Assembly: GCF_034190915.1 (NCBI RefSeq)
Contig: NW_026947502.1
Span: 8,773,785 to 8,837,784, forward strand
Length of the DNA stretch: 64,000 bases
Direction: 5' to 3'
From: Cavia porcellus
Taxonomy: Eukaryota > Chordata > Mammalia > Rodentia > Caviidae
Shown: piece after piece, positions 52,370 through 64,000 of the stretch
Position numbering within the stretch: the stretch's first letter is position 1
How the letters are laid out: every line of letters starts with the position of its first letter
Made by a program: the position numbers and the translations under genes
Notes under the pieces: model-generated
Told to the model about the DNA's origin: nothing
What the model saw: only the letters and a program-made list of their open reading frames with translations
Databases searched by the model: none

Positions 52370-53910
52370 CTTTATGAAGATACAACTAACAAGTAAAAAT
52401 TATGTGTAGTTAAGATCTGCCTAGTGACATTTTGATATATATACTGTTATGAAATAATTTCAAGCCAAGCCAAGCCAATGAACATATCTGACCTCACACA
52501 TTTACCATTTATGTATGTGTGAGTTTGTCAAAGGCACTTGCAGTCTCTCTGAGTAAGCTCTAAGGGTACATAATTTCTTTATTAGTACATGTCTGCAACA
52601 CATAGTATTTACATTCCTTGTGTGGAGTTGGTGTGTTAGACGCATCTTAATTCTTTTTTCATAGCCTGTCCTCCTCTCTCTCACCCTCCTTCTGTCTCCT
52701 GACCCCCTTCCTATTTGAGAAAGATCTGTTTACCTGCTTCCTATTATCTACCTTATTTGTGCTCTTTATTTATAATTCAGGTTTCTTCCGTAAGAGATTC
52801 CATGAAATATTTAAGTTCAAGTGTCTGCCTTATTTCATTTAACATTAGGGTCTCAAGGAGCACCGTTTTCCTACAGATGGCTCAAGTTTATCTTTCTGTC
52901 TGTGTCCATGAATATTAACTACCATCTCCATGCAAATCCATAACTTACAGGTGTGTTACTCATTCATCTAGAACTTCATTTGTGACCTTTGACCAGCTTC
53001 TTCCTATTTACCCCACTCCTCCACTTCTGCTCCTTCCATGAGTTCAACTTTTATAGATTCCTCATGCAACTGATGTCATTCATTATTTTTCTTCTTTCTG
53101 TACTTCGCTGAGCATCGTAAACCCATGGGTCATTCACGTCGTTCTAAGTGATAGAATTTCTTTCTTTCTGAAGCTGAATGATACTGTATTTGAGTGTCTC
53201 ACACTTTCTTCACCATTCAGTCACCAACTGACACAGTTGTTTCTGAGTCTTGGTCGTTGTGAATAATGTTACCGTAATCATGGGAGAGCGGGTGTGTCTC
53301 TGAGATACTGATCCCATTTGCTTTAAACATATTATTAGGAGCAGACTTACCAGATTATATAGTAGTTCTGTTTAACTTTTTGAAGGCCTTTCATGTTGTT
53401 TTATGTAAAGGCCATACCAATTTACCTTTCCACCCACAGTGTATGTGAGTTTAATTTCTTCCATCCCTGATAACACTTATCTTCTCATTTTTTGTTACCT
53501 AACAGGTGAGAGGTGATATCTCATTGCAGTTATATTTGCATTATTCCGATGGTTACTGATGTTGAGCACTTTTGGCCATACTCCTGTTTGCCATGTATTC
53601 ATCTTCAGAAAACAAAAATGTCTGTTTGGCTCCTTTGCCCACTCCTTAACTGGGCCATTTGGAGTTTTTTGTTTGTTTTGCTATTCAGTTGTAGAAGTTC
53701 CTTCTGTATTTGGGTGTTGACTCCTCATGAAATACATAATTGCAAATGTTTTCTCCCATTCCATGAGTTGCCTTTTCATTGTCTTGTTTATTTTGATGTG
53801 CAGGCAGCTTTTAGATTGATATAGACCTGTTTGTTCATTTGTTTGTTTGTTTGCTTGTGTTTGCATTTTTCAAACGATCATTGCCACAACCAGAGTTAAG
53901 ACCTTGAAAC
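52370..53910 (-). repeat. L1M, 5'-truncated copy (about 1.5 kb)
   Basis: Reverse-complement L1 from 3'UTR into ORF2. Landmarks are 'tgacattttgatatatatac', 'gagttcaacttttatagatt', 'gactgatcccatttgcttt'-like text near 53310, 'gaggtgatatctcattgcag', 'gatgttgagcacttttggcc', 'ttttctcccattccatgagt' and 'acgatcattgccacaaccag'. The order is unbroken, and many frame-breaking changes show it is dead. Confidence 0.8.
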
Positions 53911-54225
53911 CAGGGTAGGATGCCTGCAATCCCCGTGTCTTTATGATAAATGGCAACAATACAGTGAACGCTGCTGCTGAGGGCTGGCCAATGAAAAGAG
54001 GCTCATAAAAGTATGGTGCGTCTGCATGCACCTTACAGACCAGATCTGCCACCATGCAGCTTCTCTGGCTCCTCCCCAAAGTTAAAATGACCATGAAATG
54101 TAAATATTTTGAGTGGATTTAGACATCAAGTTTGCCACAACAGTGCAACTAAAGACATTCACAAAAGTAGGTGCCCAGGCTGCTTCATAAAATAGCGAGA
54201 ATGATGGGATGGTTAGAAGCAAGGA

Positions 54226-54380
54226 GAGCCAAGTATGGTGCACATGCCCTTAATCTTGGCACTTGGGATACTGATTGCATGGATTGGGAGGCTGATGCGG
54301 GAGGATTGCTGTGAATTCAAGGCCAGCCTGAACTGTGTAGCAAGATTGTGTCTCAAAAACAAACAAACAAACAAAAGCTG
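54226..54380 (+). repeat. B1 SINE with perfect 12-bp target-site duplication
   Basis: 'agccaagtatggtgcacatg', 'cccttaatcttggcacttgg', an extra segment, 'gggaggctgatgcgggagga', 'gaattcaaggccagcctgaa', 'gattgtgtctc' and an (AAAC)n tail. It is flanked by tagaagcaagga at 54214-54225 and 54381-54392, identical over 12 bases. The 29-bp duplication is not apparent in this copy. Confidence 0.85.
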
Positions 54381-57300
54381 TAGAAGCAAGGATGATATCT
54401 GGAAAAGGAGTAATAGCAATGTGCTCTCACTGTAATATTTTTTAAAATTTAAATTTACACTGTACAAAATTTAAATTTACACTGAACCACATCTCATACG
54501 TGTTATGTTATTATGTACTAAATGACCATCACCCATGCTAGAATATAACCTATACAATTCCTGCACATACATCCATCAACAATATCTGGCCCCCACCTAT
54601 ATCAAGTACTCAATAAGCATTTGTTGAATTAGAGTGTTCTCTTACGGAGGACTTCTTTGATGAAGAATAGAGATTATTCTCAATGTTTCAACAAAGTAGT
54701 TGCAGTTCTATGATTCTGTTATCTTTGGTGGTATAAAGTGCAATCCCCTAGAGTGAGATCAATTCACACTGCTGAGTTGTCCATTTTCAGGCCTTTCACG
54801 CCTCTGAATAAGGACTGGACTGCAGAAACATAGTGGGCCCTCTAATCCTTTGTCAACCAGATTCCATCTTCTCTCTACTCTTCCTCAGTCCTTTGCATGA
54901 AATATTTAATTACTCTGCAACATGGTACCACACAGCTTTTGATCATGCTTTTAACTAGACTCCACAGTGGACTTTCTGGGTGGGCTAGAGGAAACATTGG
55001 TAATCATTGGGGAACAGTGTTCTCTTCAATCTCTCTTCAACCAGTATCCTCTTCCTAGTTCTATAAATTAGGTATGCAGAACCAAAGATTGGAGAAGTAT
55101 TATTTGGATGGGAAACTTATGAGATTCAGGTCAGTCTTCATGTGGTGCAGATAGAGGAGAATGTGCCATGTAAGCTCTTGTCATTGTCATACTGCCTACC
55201 ATTATTTACCACATACCTGTAAATATTCCCTCACCTCATCTTCCTATCAGCCCTGCAGTTCACAACCACGACTATCGCATTTTTCAAAATGAAAACAAAA
55301 AACAAGGTCCCAAAAGAAATTTGGCCAAGAGCACACCATTCATCAGCGCCAAAGCACAGGGTACGAGACCTTAGTCTGTCTGCCTGTAAACTAGTGTGCT
55401 TTCTTTCCCACCAAAGGGAGACAGTGGAAAGAGAGCCCTCAGCATAAGGTGAAGAATTTCTCCCTAACTCTGGCTGCAACATTAATCTCCAGAGTGATTT
55501 GGGGGAAAGTCCTTTAATCTCTTTGAGTCTCAGCCTGGATTTCTTCATCTGGAAAATAATCAGAAGGACCTCGATGATCCCCAAGGCACCTTCCAGCATC
55601 GCGCCTCTGATCCTTTTTTGTGCTATCAGAACTGTGAGTCCTCGTATTTGCAGGAAGTGTTTTGATTTTCAGAGCACAGTCATCTATTGTTTATTTGATC
55701 TGACAACAATCACGAGGCAGGCGAGTGTTATCCCCTCTCTGGAGAAACAGACTTGAAATGAAGTAGGTATCTTGCCCATGGTTAATACAGCTGCTCCCCA
55801 GCCACCCACTCCAGTCTATAAGGTACCTCTCCTCTGCTCTGATCTCAGGGATTTCTCTCTCTGTCCCAGGGTGTCACCCACTTCTCCTTCCCAAAGGAAT
55901 TTCTCCTCCAATTTCAAGCATTGGAGTCTAAAGGAAAGATATCTGCAGGACTTCCCATCATCACCAGGTTGCTAAAGAGGGACTGAGGGACAGTAGCAGG
56001 GCAGAGCTAGGGTGCCAGGGTGCCAAGAGCAGAGAGAGATTAGGAACAAGGCTGAGACTGATCCCCCCATCCAGACAGGATGCAGAAAGAGGGGACTTTC
56101 TCCAAGACTCTCATACAGATTGGGAAAAACAAGATTGCAGACATCATTTTTCAGAGTTTTCTGGCCACTGATTCTCCATCAGCAATCCTGAAAAAGGTCC
56201 TACTGGATTATTTTGTTTTTCTTTTTATTTCATAAAAATATAAAATGTATTTTCAGAATCAAATAATAAGAGAGTAACAAAATTCATTACATGGCGTACT
56301 ATTGTCTTCCAAGGAGTTACTCAGTTCAAGACAGAAACCAAAAAGATTCTTACAAAACAGTAATACAAACTTTCTTTTGAAGGAACTAAGCTGAGCTTTT
56401 AGTGTAAATGAAACAAATTAATATAGAGTGTATTAAAATATCTTTTTTAAAACAACAGCAATGTAAAGTTTGGGCAAGTATCCAAACTTTTCCCTAATTC
56501 CTATCTATCTCTCCTCTATTTTGCTCTCCGTGTATAAAATAGCTGTTGAAAGATGAACACTGGACTCAGGCTGGCTGTATGCTGATGGAAAGGCACTTAG
56601 CTTTGCAAGCTTCCTTGTCCCCATTCATAAAATGAAGCTCAACGCTGCCTTCTCACTTAGTGAGATGAGGAACAAGTCAGAGCATCTTGTAGAAAGCCTG
56701 GTACCAAACAGAACCTGATGCATGGAGACCACAGCACGTGAGTGAGTCCTCCACTTCAGCTGCATCCAGTCTGCCTTCTGCAGAAAGCCAGCTCCCGCAG
56801 CCACTTTCCTGTGCGGGCTCCGGCCCCACCCTTGCCATGCCACTCAGCATAACATACAGTTCAGTGCCATCTAAGCAAGCATGAGGCCCCAGCTCCTGCA
56901 ATAGCATCTGTTCATCTCCTTGGCTCAGTTCTTATTGTCAGCTTACCCCAGTTGATTCCCCTTCTGGATGAGGAGTATTCCTCAGGGGAAAAAGTAAACG
57001 AGGGCTCAAGTCACCCTCTGCTTTCCGGCCCTCACCACCGTTCTGCTGTACATTTCTTCCGGGTGTCTGCTCACCAGCCTCTTGCTCAGCCTCGCTCCCC
57101 AGTACCCTTTCCCTTCCCACCAGGGCACCTACTTTGTCCACTCTGCCGTTCTCCCGTGGGCCCGGGAGGGGACTCTTTCACTCCCACTCCCAAGCCTCAC
57201 ATTCTTTCTCTGCCTAGAGGACCCTGCCCCTCCGCCCTGTCCTTGGTGAATTCATGCCTCCAGCCTCAGCTTTGAATGCCTTCCCCTCTACTTGGGAAAT

Positions 57301-58469
57301 GTCAGCTCAAGGTCTGGCCTCTGATGACCACGTACTATATAAATGTCAATGGCAGCCTCGCGGCTGACTCACTGTGAACTCCTGAGATGCCTGACAACAG
57401 GCCAGATGCCAGTCTGGGCTCAAGCTCAGCTTTTTGGTGAGAGAACAGTCGCGGTGCTGAGAGATGCAAAGCAACGCAGGCTCATGTGTGGCTGCCCCGG
57501 GTCGGTTCACACCTGCAGTAGATCACACGGGATCTGCTCAGCATCCGAAGCCAGGCAGGACCCTGAGACTGGCCTGTCCCCTTCAGCCTGTCCCTCAGCC
57601 CACCCTCCTTCTCCCAGGCTTCGTTTTCTTACTTCCACTGGACCAGTGAAATGCACAACATCTCACTTCTGGGGAGAACTTTTACAAGATCTCAGAAAAT
57701 TCATTTCTAATCCACTATAGCTGTAGAATTTTCATGACTGTGATTAGAACTGTCAATTTAGTGTGAGTCACAAAAACAAGCAGAATCTCTTGAAAGAAAA
57801 AAGACTAAACTATTACTTAGGTGATTTTTAAATCAATTTATAAGGTGTATAGTTGATCTTATTAATCTTCTTTTGAAACATATGCTGGTAGAGAACTAAT
57901 ATTCTCTGAAATAAATCAGCAAAGCACATGCAAATCCCTACTAACTTACTAGCTTGGGGAAGACATGGAGGATACAAGTGGAGAACAAATGTTTGGCATC
58001 TACAGAGAATTTTGTTTTCAATTCTGTGTGCAACCCGAGGAACATCTGGTGAGTGCCTAATGTACCAGGGATTGCGAAGAACTCACATAGGAGATCTTGC
58101 TCCTGCCCTCCAGTTACCTGTGATCCGCTTGTACCAGATGGAGGAGGACAACCATAAAACAGGAGCACAGGTAGAGATGGAAAGTCGATTGAGGTAGGCA
58201 GAGTGAGGAAAGTGGAGGACAGGGCACACCTGCAGACTCTAAGCACAGGGAAGAGGCCAAGCCTGGTTCTTGCTTCACATTTAGCACAGTGCCGGGCACA
58301 CAGCATTTGATAGAGCCGCAGCAAAGAGGAAGAAAGAACAGAAGAGCCCTAGGAACAGGGTGTTCTGGTGGGGGCAGCTTCCCTATCAGACCTGGCCCAG
58401 GAAGGCAGCAGTGAGAGAAGAGCTTCCCGGCCACCCGCTGTGGCACACGGCACGAGGAAGGAATGTACC

Positions 58470-59150
58470 TGAAAAGACGAACCCTGGTGAGGATGTGGAG
58501 AAGCTGGAACCGCTCTGCGCTGTCGGTGGGAATGGACAGTGGCGTGGCAGCTCTGGAGGACAGTGACAAAGGCTCCTCATGCTACCATATGATCCTCCCA
58601 CCCCACTGCTGAACACTTACCCAGAAGAACTGCAATTAGAATCTGGAAGAAATATGAGCACTCCTGTGTTTACTGCAGTGCTCTGCACAGTAGTCAACAT
58701 GTGGAAGCAACGTACACGTACATGATGGGTGATGTCACGGATAGTACAGGAAGTGTGCTGTGTAGTACATGCAACAGAACAGTTTTTAGCATTTAAAAAA
58801 ATAAAAGAACTCTGTAACATGTGACAACATGGGTAAACTTTTAGGGCATACTAAGTGAAATAATCCAGGCTCAGAAAGACAAATAGCACATAATTTCACT
58901 TATACAAAGTACCAAAATAAGGAAAGTCATGGAATAAAAAATGGAGTGATAGTTGCTAGCGCCAGGTGGAGGACACAACTGGGAAGTCACTAATCAGTAT
59001 GCCGAAAGTTTCAATCAAGCAAGATGAGTAAACTAGAGCTGGCACCAGGGGACAGCAACAGTCCATTATACATTTAAAACATGTTATAAAAATAGACCTC
59101 ATGTTAAGTGCTCTTACTGTATAAAAAATTTTAACAGAATTATACCTATT
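58470..59150 (+). repeat. L1M 3' region
   Basis: The sense L1 ORF2 end and 3'UTR: 'ggtgaggatgtggagaagct', 'gctaccatatgatcctccca', 'catgtggaagcaacgtacac', 'aacatgggtaaacttttagg', 'actaagtgaaataatccagg', 'aaagacaaatagcacataat', 'gatagttgctagcgccagg'. It lies opposite in orientation to the copies at 44680 and 52370. Confidence 0.75.
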
Positions 59151-59569
59151 TGTTTAAAGCCAAGATTTTGTTATTTGGGGATTGCTTGTTATAATAATGG
59201 ATGACAGCATGTAAAATTTAATAAAGGGAGAACACCTTCCATGCAACCTAAAGTTTAAGTAAACCTAATAGCTAAACAGGGAAGAAAAACGTATCACACT
59301 GAAAGCGATTTCACTGGCGGAGTGGGTTGGAGAGGATGCCGAGATGGATTTTGAAGTTGAGAAAGCGAAAAGAATCTATCCGGGGAAGCAAAATAAGAAG
59401 TTAAGTGTGAGCTCTAACAGGAAAAAAGATGGAACAGGAAAAAAATGAGTGTGGCTAGAGCAATGAATGACTAATATACATGACAGTAAAAAGAAGAATG
59501 TGGATTATTAGCATTTATGCCAGAGTCGGTCCTGTCTGATTGACACGTTTGTTATTAACCTCTCTGTGT

Positions 59570-60010
59570 TACTTTCCATGACAGAACTTAGCAGCATAAA
59601 GCAACATAAGGATGTGATCTCCCAGTTCTGAGGGTCAGAAGCCCGGGAGAGTCCAGGAGGCTAAAATAGGGGCCCGGGAAAGGTAATGCTCCTCTCCGGT
59701 GCCTCGAGGGGAGAATCTGTTTCCTGGCTCATTCACACTGGTAGAAATTCAGTGGCTGCAGTCGTCAGACTAAGGTCTCGCTTTCTTTGATGGCACTGAG
59801 CTGAGGACACCTTCTAGCTTCTAGAAGACACCGATCTGCATTCCTTCACTTCTGGCCCTCTTTGTCTTTGTGCTGGGGCCCAGCCATCTCAAGCTTCCAT
59901 GCCCCTCGGCTGCTTCTGTGCCATCTAACTGTTCACCTCTACTGCCCTCTGCTCTCCTTCTAAGGCCAGCCTGACTCCCCAGAGTTCACAGTGCTAAGGC
60001 CCCTAATGCT
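59570..60010 (-). repeat. Possible old LTR-type repeat
   Basis: 'actttccatgacagaactta', 'gcagcataaagcaacataag' and 'gatctcccagttctgagggt' resemble the reverse-complement start of an old mammalian LTR ('...acaaattaccacaaacttag'). The rest cannot be assigned, so the right border is a guess. Confidence 0.35.
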
Positions 60011-61344
60011 AATTCTATCTGAAAGGTCTCTTTTGCCACGTGGTATAGTCACGGGTGCTGGGGATTAGGGTAGGGAGGTCTCTGGGGAGCTGATTTTCTG
60101 CCTCCCACTTTGTGAGTGGTGTGATTAAGTGCTTTGCCGAAAGTCACTACCTAATTCTTGCTGATTGGTTTTCAGCCCAAGAAGTCCAACAGCTGGACCT
60201 TAACTCTTAACCACTGAGTCCCCCAGAAAAAAGGGGAACATGGGAGGAAGAGGCTGAAATAAGGGGCCGGGGACTGACCACAGATGGAGTGAAAGACAGC
60301 CTAGTGGTTTAAGAGTGCATTACTAACTGATTTACAGCTACTTTCTATTCATTTTTAGTACTTTTTAACAAATAAACACAAATGTACCTTTAAAACCACT
60401 TGTATATATCTCACAATTTTGCAGGGCACAGGTTATCATTTGATTCTCTGCCTGGGTTCATACCAGGCTGAATTCAATGTGGCAACCACTGAGCTCTCTC
60501 ACCTGGAGCTCAGGGTTCTCTCCCAAACGGATTCCTCTTCTTAGAAGAATTCAGTTCCTAGTAGGTAGAGGGAAACAAATCCTCCTCTCCTTGCTAGGTG
60601 TGGAGACTATCTTTGACTTTTGGAGCCCAGTTCATCCTGCCCCCAGGCTCCCAGCGTCTCACTGATGGGGACCCTCTTTCATATCACATCCCTGTCATCT
60701 CAAGTCTCTCTCCTCCTTCTGCCACAGCTAGACAAAACGGTCTTCTTTTAAAAGACCTGCATGATTAGATCAGACCCACCCAGACAGAAAATACCCCTGC
60801 CTTTAATTCAACTGATTTGTAAACCTAATTTCATTTGCAAAAGTAAAATCCCTTTTTGTAATCAACATAATCATAGGAGTAATACCTGGCACAGTGGTCA
60901 CAGGACCGATTAGAATTGTGGCCGATACACAGACAGTGAACAGTGCAAAACATAATCTCATGCTCGGTGAATGCAGGAGACACACAGAGGCTGAGGTACA
61001 GCGGCAAAACTTAACACCAGGCCCAAGTCCTGGTGCTGAACAGAGAGCCAGCAGTAGTCCTTCAGGGAGACTGGTTTCTCCTGTTTGAGAAACAAGAAAA
61101 AAGAGCCCTTCCTGGCTCCTGAAGACAAGAGTCAGTGCTTGTTTGAACTCATGCATGACCCAGAGCAAGCCCAGAGCCAGCTGTGTCTTCAATCCTGTCT
61201 ATGTCTCTGGGCAGAAAATGGAAAGACCCACAGTTAGTGTTCTGTAAGAATTCAGGTACATTTGTGACAGTAATTCACCAACGGTGTGACCCGTCTAAAT
61301 CTGTAAGAATATCAGTTAGTTATACTCCTTTTAAAGAAAAGCGG

Positions 61345-61636
61345 TTAGGGTTAGGGTTAAGGTTAGGGTTAGGGTTAGGGTTTGGGTTAGGGTTAGGGTT
61401 AGGGTTTGGGTTAGGATTTGGGTTAGGGTTAGGGTTAGGGTTAGGGTTAGGGTTAGGGTTAGGGTTTGGGTTAGGGTTAGGGTTAGGGTTTGGGTTAGGG
61501 TTAGGGTTAGGGTTTGGGTTAGGATTAGGGTTAGGGTTAGGGTTAGGATTTGGGTTAGGGTTAGGGTTAGGGTTAGGGTTAGGGTTAGGGTTAGGGTTAG
61601 GGTTAGGGTTTGGGTTAGGGTTAGGGTTAGGGTTGG
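61345..61636 (+). repeat. Interstitial telomeric array, (TTAGGG)48
   Basis: 48 consecutive hexamers from 61345 to 61632 without any insertion or deletion, then a partial TTGG. Units are 36 TTAGGG, 8 TTTGGG, 3 TTAGGA and 1 TTAAGG. It starts abruptly after 'aaagaaaagcgg' and stops before 'tgcaataatttgc', with no SINE or LINE at its edges and no obvious target-site duplication. The G-rich strand is the sense strand of GRIA1. The long Gly-Leu and Pro-Asn open frames here are translations of the repeat, not genes. Confidence 0.97.
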
Positions 61637-63737
61637 TGCAATAATTTGCTCTATGACCATCATCGTTCAGAGCAAACATTCTGAGGAAACATGATTACAG
61701 ACTATTTAAGAATTGCAGCACTGTCGTGATTATCATTTTTTTTTCAAAACTAAGTATTTCTAAACTTTCTGAAATCAGTTTGTTGCCTCTCTGAATAAAG
61801 GGTTACTTTGCAATCATGCTTTTTCAATTAATTACCTTAAGAATTTTTCCCTCCACAGATAGCACTGTGGTGAGCATTCTCGACTGCCGCCGTTAATGGT
61901 GTTTCGGTTAGGATCTAGAGGATGATGAAGAAATCTAAAAATCCCTTAATGAGTTAATAAATAGTGTGGTAGCAACCATTTTTTAAAAATCCGAGGAAGG
62001 AGAGGTCCCGACAGAAAAGTACAAGAATCTGAAGAAGATGAGTACAGGGGTCTCAGCCGGAAAGGCTTCTCGGAGGAGAGGGTGCTGGGAGCTATTGGGA
62101 GGCCAGGTCCTTGCTGGCTCCAGCTCGGGCCTCGCTCTCCAGAACTGGCCCATGGCCCTCACTTTGAGCACATGCAGCCTGGTCCTGCCTCAGGGCCTCT
62201 GTCTGTCTGTTTCTCCTCTCTAGAGCGCGTTCCCCTGGGTTGTTCTCACATCTGCATTCCTCTCGACTTTGGGCTCTCGGCTTCCACCCAACCTTTAAGA
62301 GAGACCCTCACTGCCCTGCTCACCCGGGTCCCTTCCTTCCATCCTCCCAACCCCTTTCTCACTCACCACGTTGGTGATTTTTAAAAACATCCCCATTAAA
62401 TGGCCAGTTCGAGATGGTACTTCCCCATATGAGCCTGGAAACTCAGAGAAGCTAGATTCTTTGCCCAAGCAGGAGCTGTGCTCTGAGCCCAGTTGGATGC
62501 TCCCCCAGTCTGTCATTTTAACCACTCTGTCTGTCTTGGGTTTTCCACATTGTATAAAAGTTACAGGTATTCATTTAGGAGATCAGGAAGGTAGGAAAAA
62601 AAATAATAAAGTCCATAATTCAGGCACCTGCATGACACCCATTACATTATAGTTTACTTGTTCCTAGACATGTGCCCCTAGCAGGATGAGTTTTTAAATG
62701 GAGCCATGTACTATATTTTATAACTTGTATTTTTCGCTTGTTATCTTCTTTGAAATTTCTTGCCATGTCAACTTCTATTTTTGCGAAGTAGCAATGGCTT
62801 CTCTCACTTATCCACACTGGCATGCCCTTCTGGGCCACTGACCCATTTGTTATGACCCCATTTCATAGGTAAGTGAAACTGAGACTCTGGATGGGAAATA
62901 GCTTACCCTAGTCACAATTAACAGAGGCAGAGAAGGAGCAGGAGGAAGAGGTCTGTGCAGCTTCTCAACTCCCGCTTAGTAATTCTCTTTCTTGGCTCTG
63001 ATAGAGCTGGGTGTCCCTTTGAAGAAGCGATTGGGGGTTTCTGGTGAGAAAAGGAGCCTGTTCCTGCCTCCAGGGCTGCTGTGCCCGCTCAGTTGGAGAT
63101 CATTGGGAGGGAGGAGCTGAGCACCCAGGGAACCGGTATGGTGAAAAGTACCTGGCAAAGGGGTGATTTTCAGCTGGTTATTTTAAGTACAATAGCTCCT
63201 GTTAATATGCGCCTGTGCTGAAGAGAACCAAGCATTAATTAAAGCAGGAGCACACACTGTTCATTTACCTTCCGTTTGCCGATGGGCTAGCGGGTATTTT
63301 TAAAACCTCACTGAAGTACCATATTTAAATATGTTCCCAACCCCGAAGACATCAAATGCCAGATACGTTGGGCTCACACCTAGCCCACCGAGGCAGGGCA
63401 CTTGGCCCTGGGAGCCCATCTTGCCTCTGTAAAGCAGTTGGTGGATCAGCAGGTTAGTGGGAGCTGGGGGCATGGCCTCTCTGGATGCAGAGACACCGTA
63501 TGTTTAGGTGTTGTGGGTCGTCTGGCAGACAGCTCTAAAAAAAGATCGACTTTTCTAAGAATTTAAACCCAAAAACATTTGTGAAGAAAGTCTCACTTTT
63601 AGCACTTGTGAGGTGCCAAATATTCCTTTGCATCAGGGAATCGTGTAGGGAGTGGTGCCTGGGACCCTGAAGGGTAAACCCTGCATGCTGGGGGTTTTGG
63701 CCCTGGTCAAATCTGAATGCACTCTCAGTGCGGATAC

Positions 63738-63870
63738 AATCGTAGCAATGGAGTCAGATGAAGCTGGGTTCCCACTGGAGCTCTGTCATTTATTTTGTGA
63801 CCTTCGCTAAATTATTTGATCATTCTGAACCCCAGTTTGCTCATTTCTCAGTGGTAATGTGCCTCACTGA
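63738..63870 (+). repeat. MIR SINE fragment
   Basis: Sense MIR: 'cgtagcaatggagtcagatg', 'aagctgggttcccactggag', 'ctctgtcatttattttgtga', 'ccttcgctaaattatttgat', 'ctgaaccccagtttgctcat'. Confidence 0.7.
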
Positions 63871-64000
63871 CCTGAAGAGAGGGATGGGGATTAGACAAAC
63901 AGAAAGAAGAGTATCATGCAGCTCAGAGCTGGGGTCCAGGGAACCGCGGCTGCTGGTGTAATGAATACATTCTGGATGAAGCAAAGTTCTTTCCTTTTCC

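Noticed and set aside
61183..61679. Long Gly-Leu (plus) and Pro-Asn / Thr-Leu (minus) open frames of 110-153 codons
   Set aside because: These are translations of the telomeric hexamer in frames without stops; no start context, splice signals or protein family support them.

Overview
This window is an internal stretch of a mammalian nuclear gene. Six plus-strand exons encode a continuous part of the AMPA-type glutamate receptor subunit GluA1 (GRIA1). They correspond to exons 6-11 in the usual GRIA numbering, with lengths 162, 168, 105, 111, 207 and 371 bp. Every exon boundary has AG/GT signals, and the joined reading frame has no stop. By my count they cover precursor residues 234-607 plus two bases of codon 608. 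Known landmarks fall in the expected places: five N-glycosylation sequons, Cys323, the P/T/R glutamate-contact residues, M1, the Q/R-site glutamine and the palmitoylated Cys603. There is no sign of a pseudogene: introns are present, the frame is intact and splice sites are preserved.

Layout: intron 5 (end only) 1-3897; exon 6 3898-4059; intron 6; exon 7 6250-6417; intron 7 (8.8 kb); exon 8 15264-15368; intron 8 (11.9 kb); exon 9 27258-27368; intron 9 (only 507 bp); exon 10 27876-28082; intron 10 (5.7 kb); exon 11 33743-34113; then at least 29.9 kb of intron 11 to the window end. I saw no exon 12 and no second gene on either strand. All other open frames look like chance, antisense or repeat-derived frames.

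The host is most likely a rodent. Evidence is two B4 (B1+ID fusion) SINEs, B1 copies including one with the 29-bp internal duplication, and six copies of a tRNA-derived, ID-like SINE with A-rich tails. Many MIR, L2, L1M, MaLR and hAT fossils are still readable by eye, which argues for a slowly evolving, non-murid lineage. The 29-bp B1 duplication argues against squirrels and dormice. A beaver-like (castorimorph) rodent is my best guess, but this is inference.

The most notable non-coding features are: (i) a 48-unit, perfectly in-register interstitial telomeric TTAGGG array in intron 11, lying in the sense direction of the gene; (ii) a pair of RFX X-box-like palindromes 35 bp apart in intron 10; (iii) a 40-bp uninterrupted alternating purine-pyrimidine tract in intron 8; and (iv) a SINE nested in a MaLR LTR with matching target-site duplications. 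I found no clearly new gene system. The telomeric array and the X-box pair are the best candidates for follow-up.
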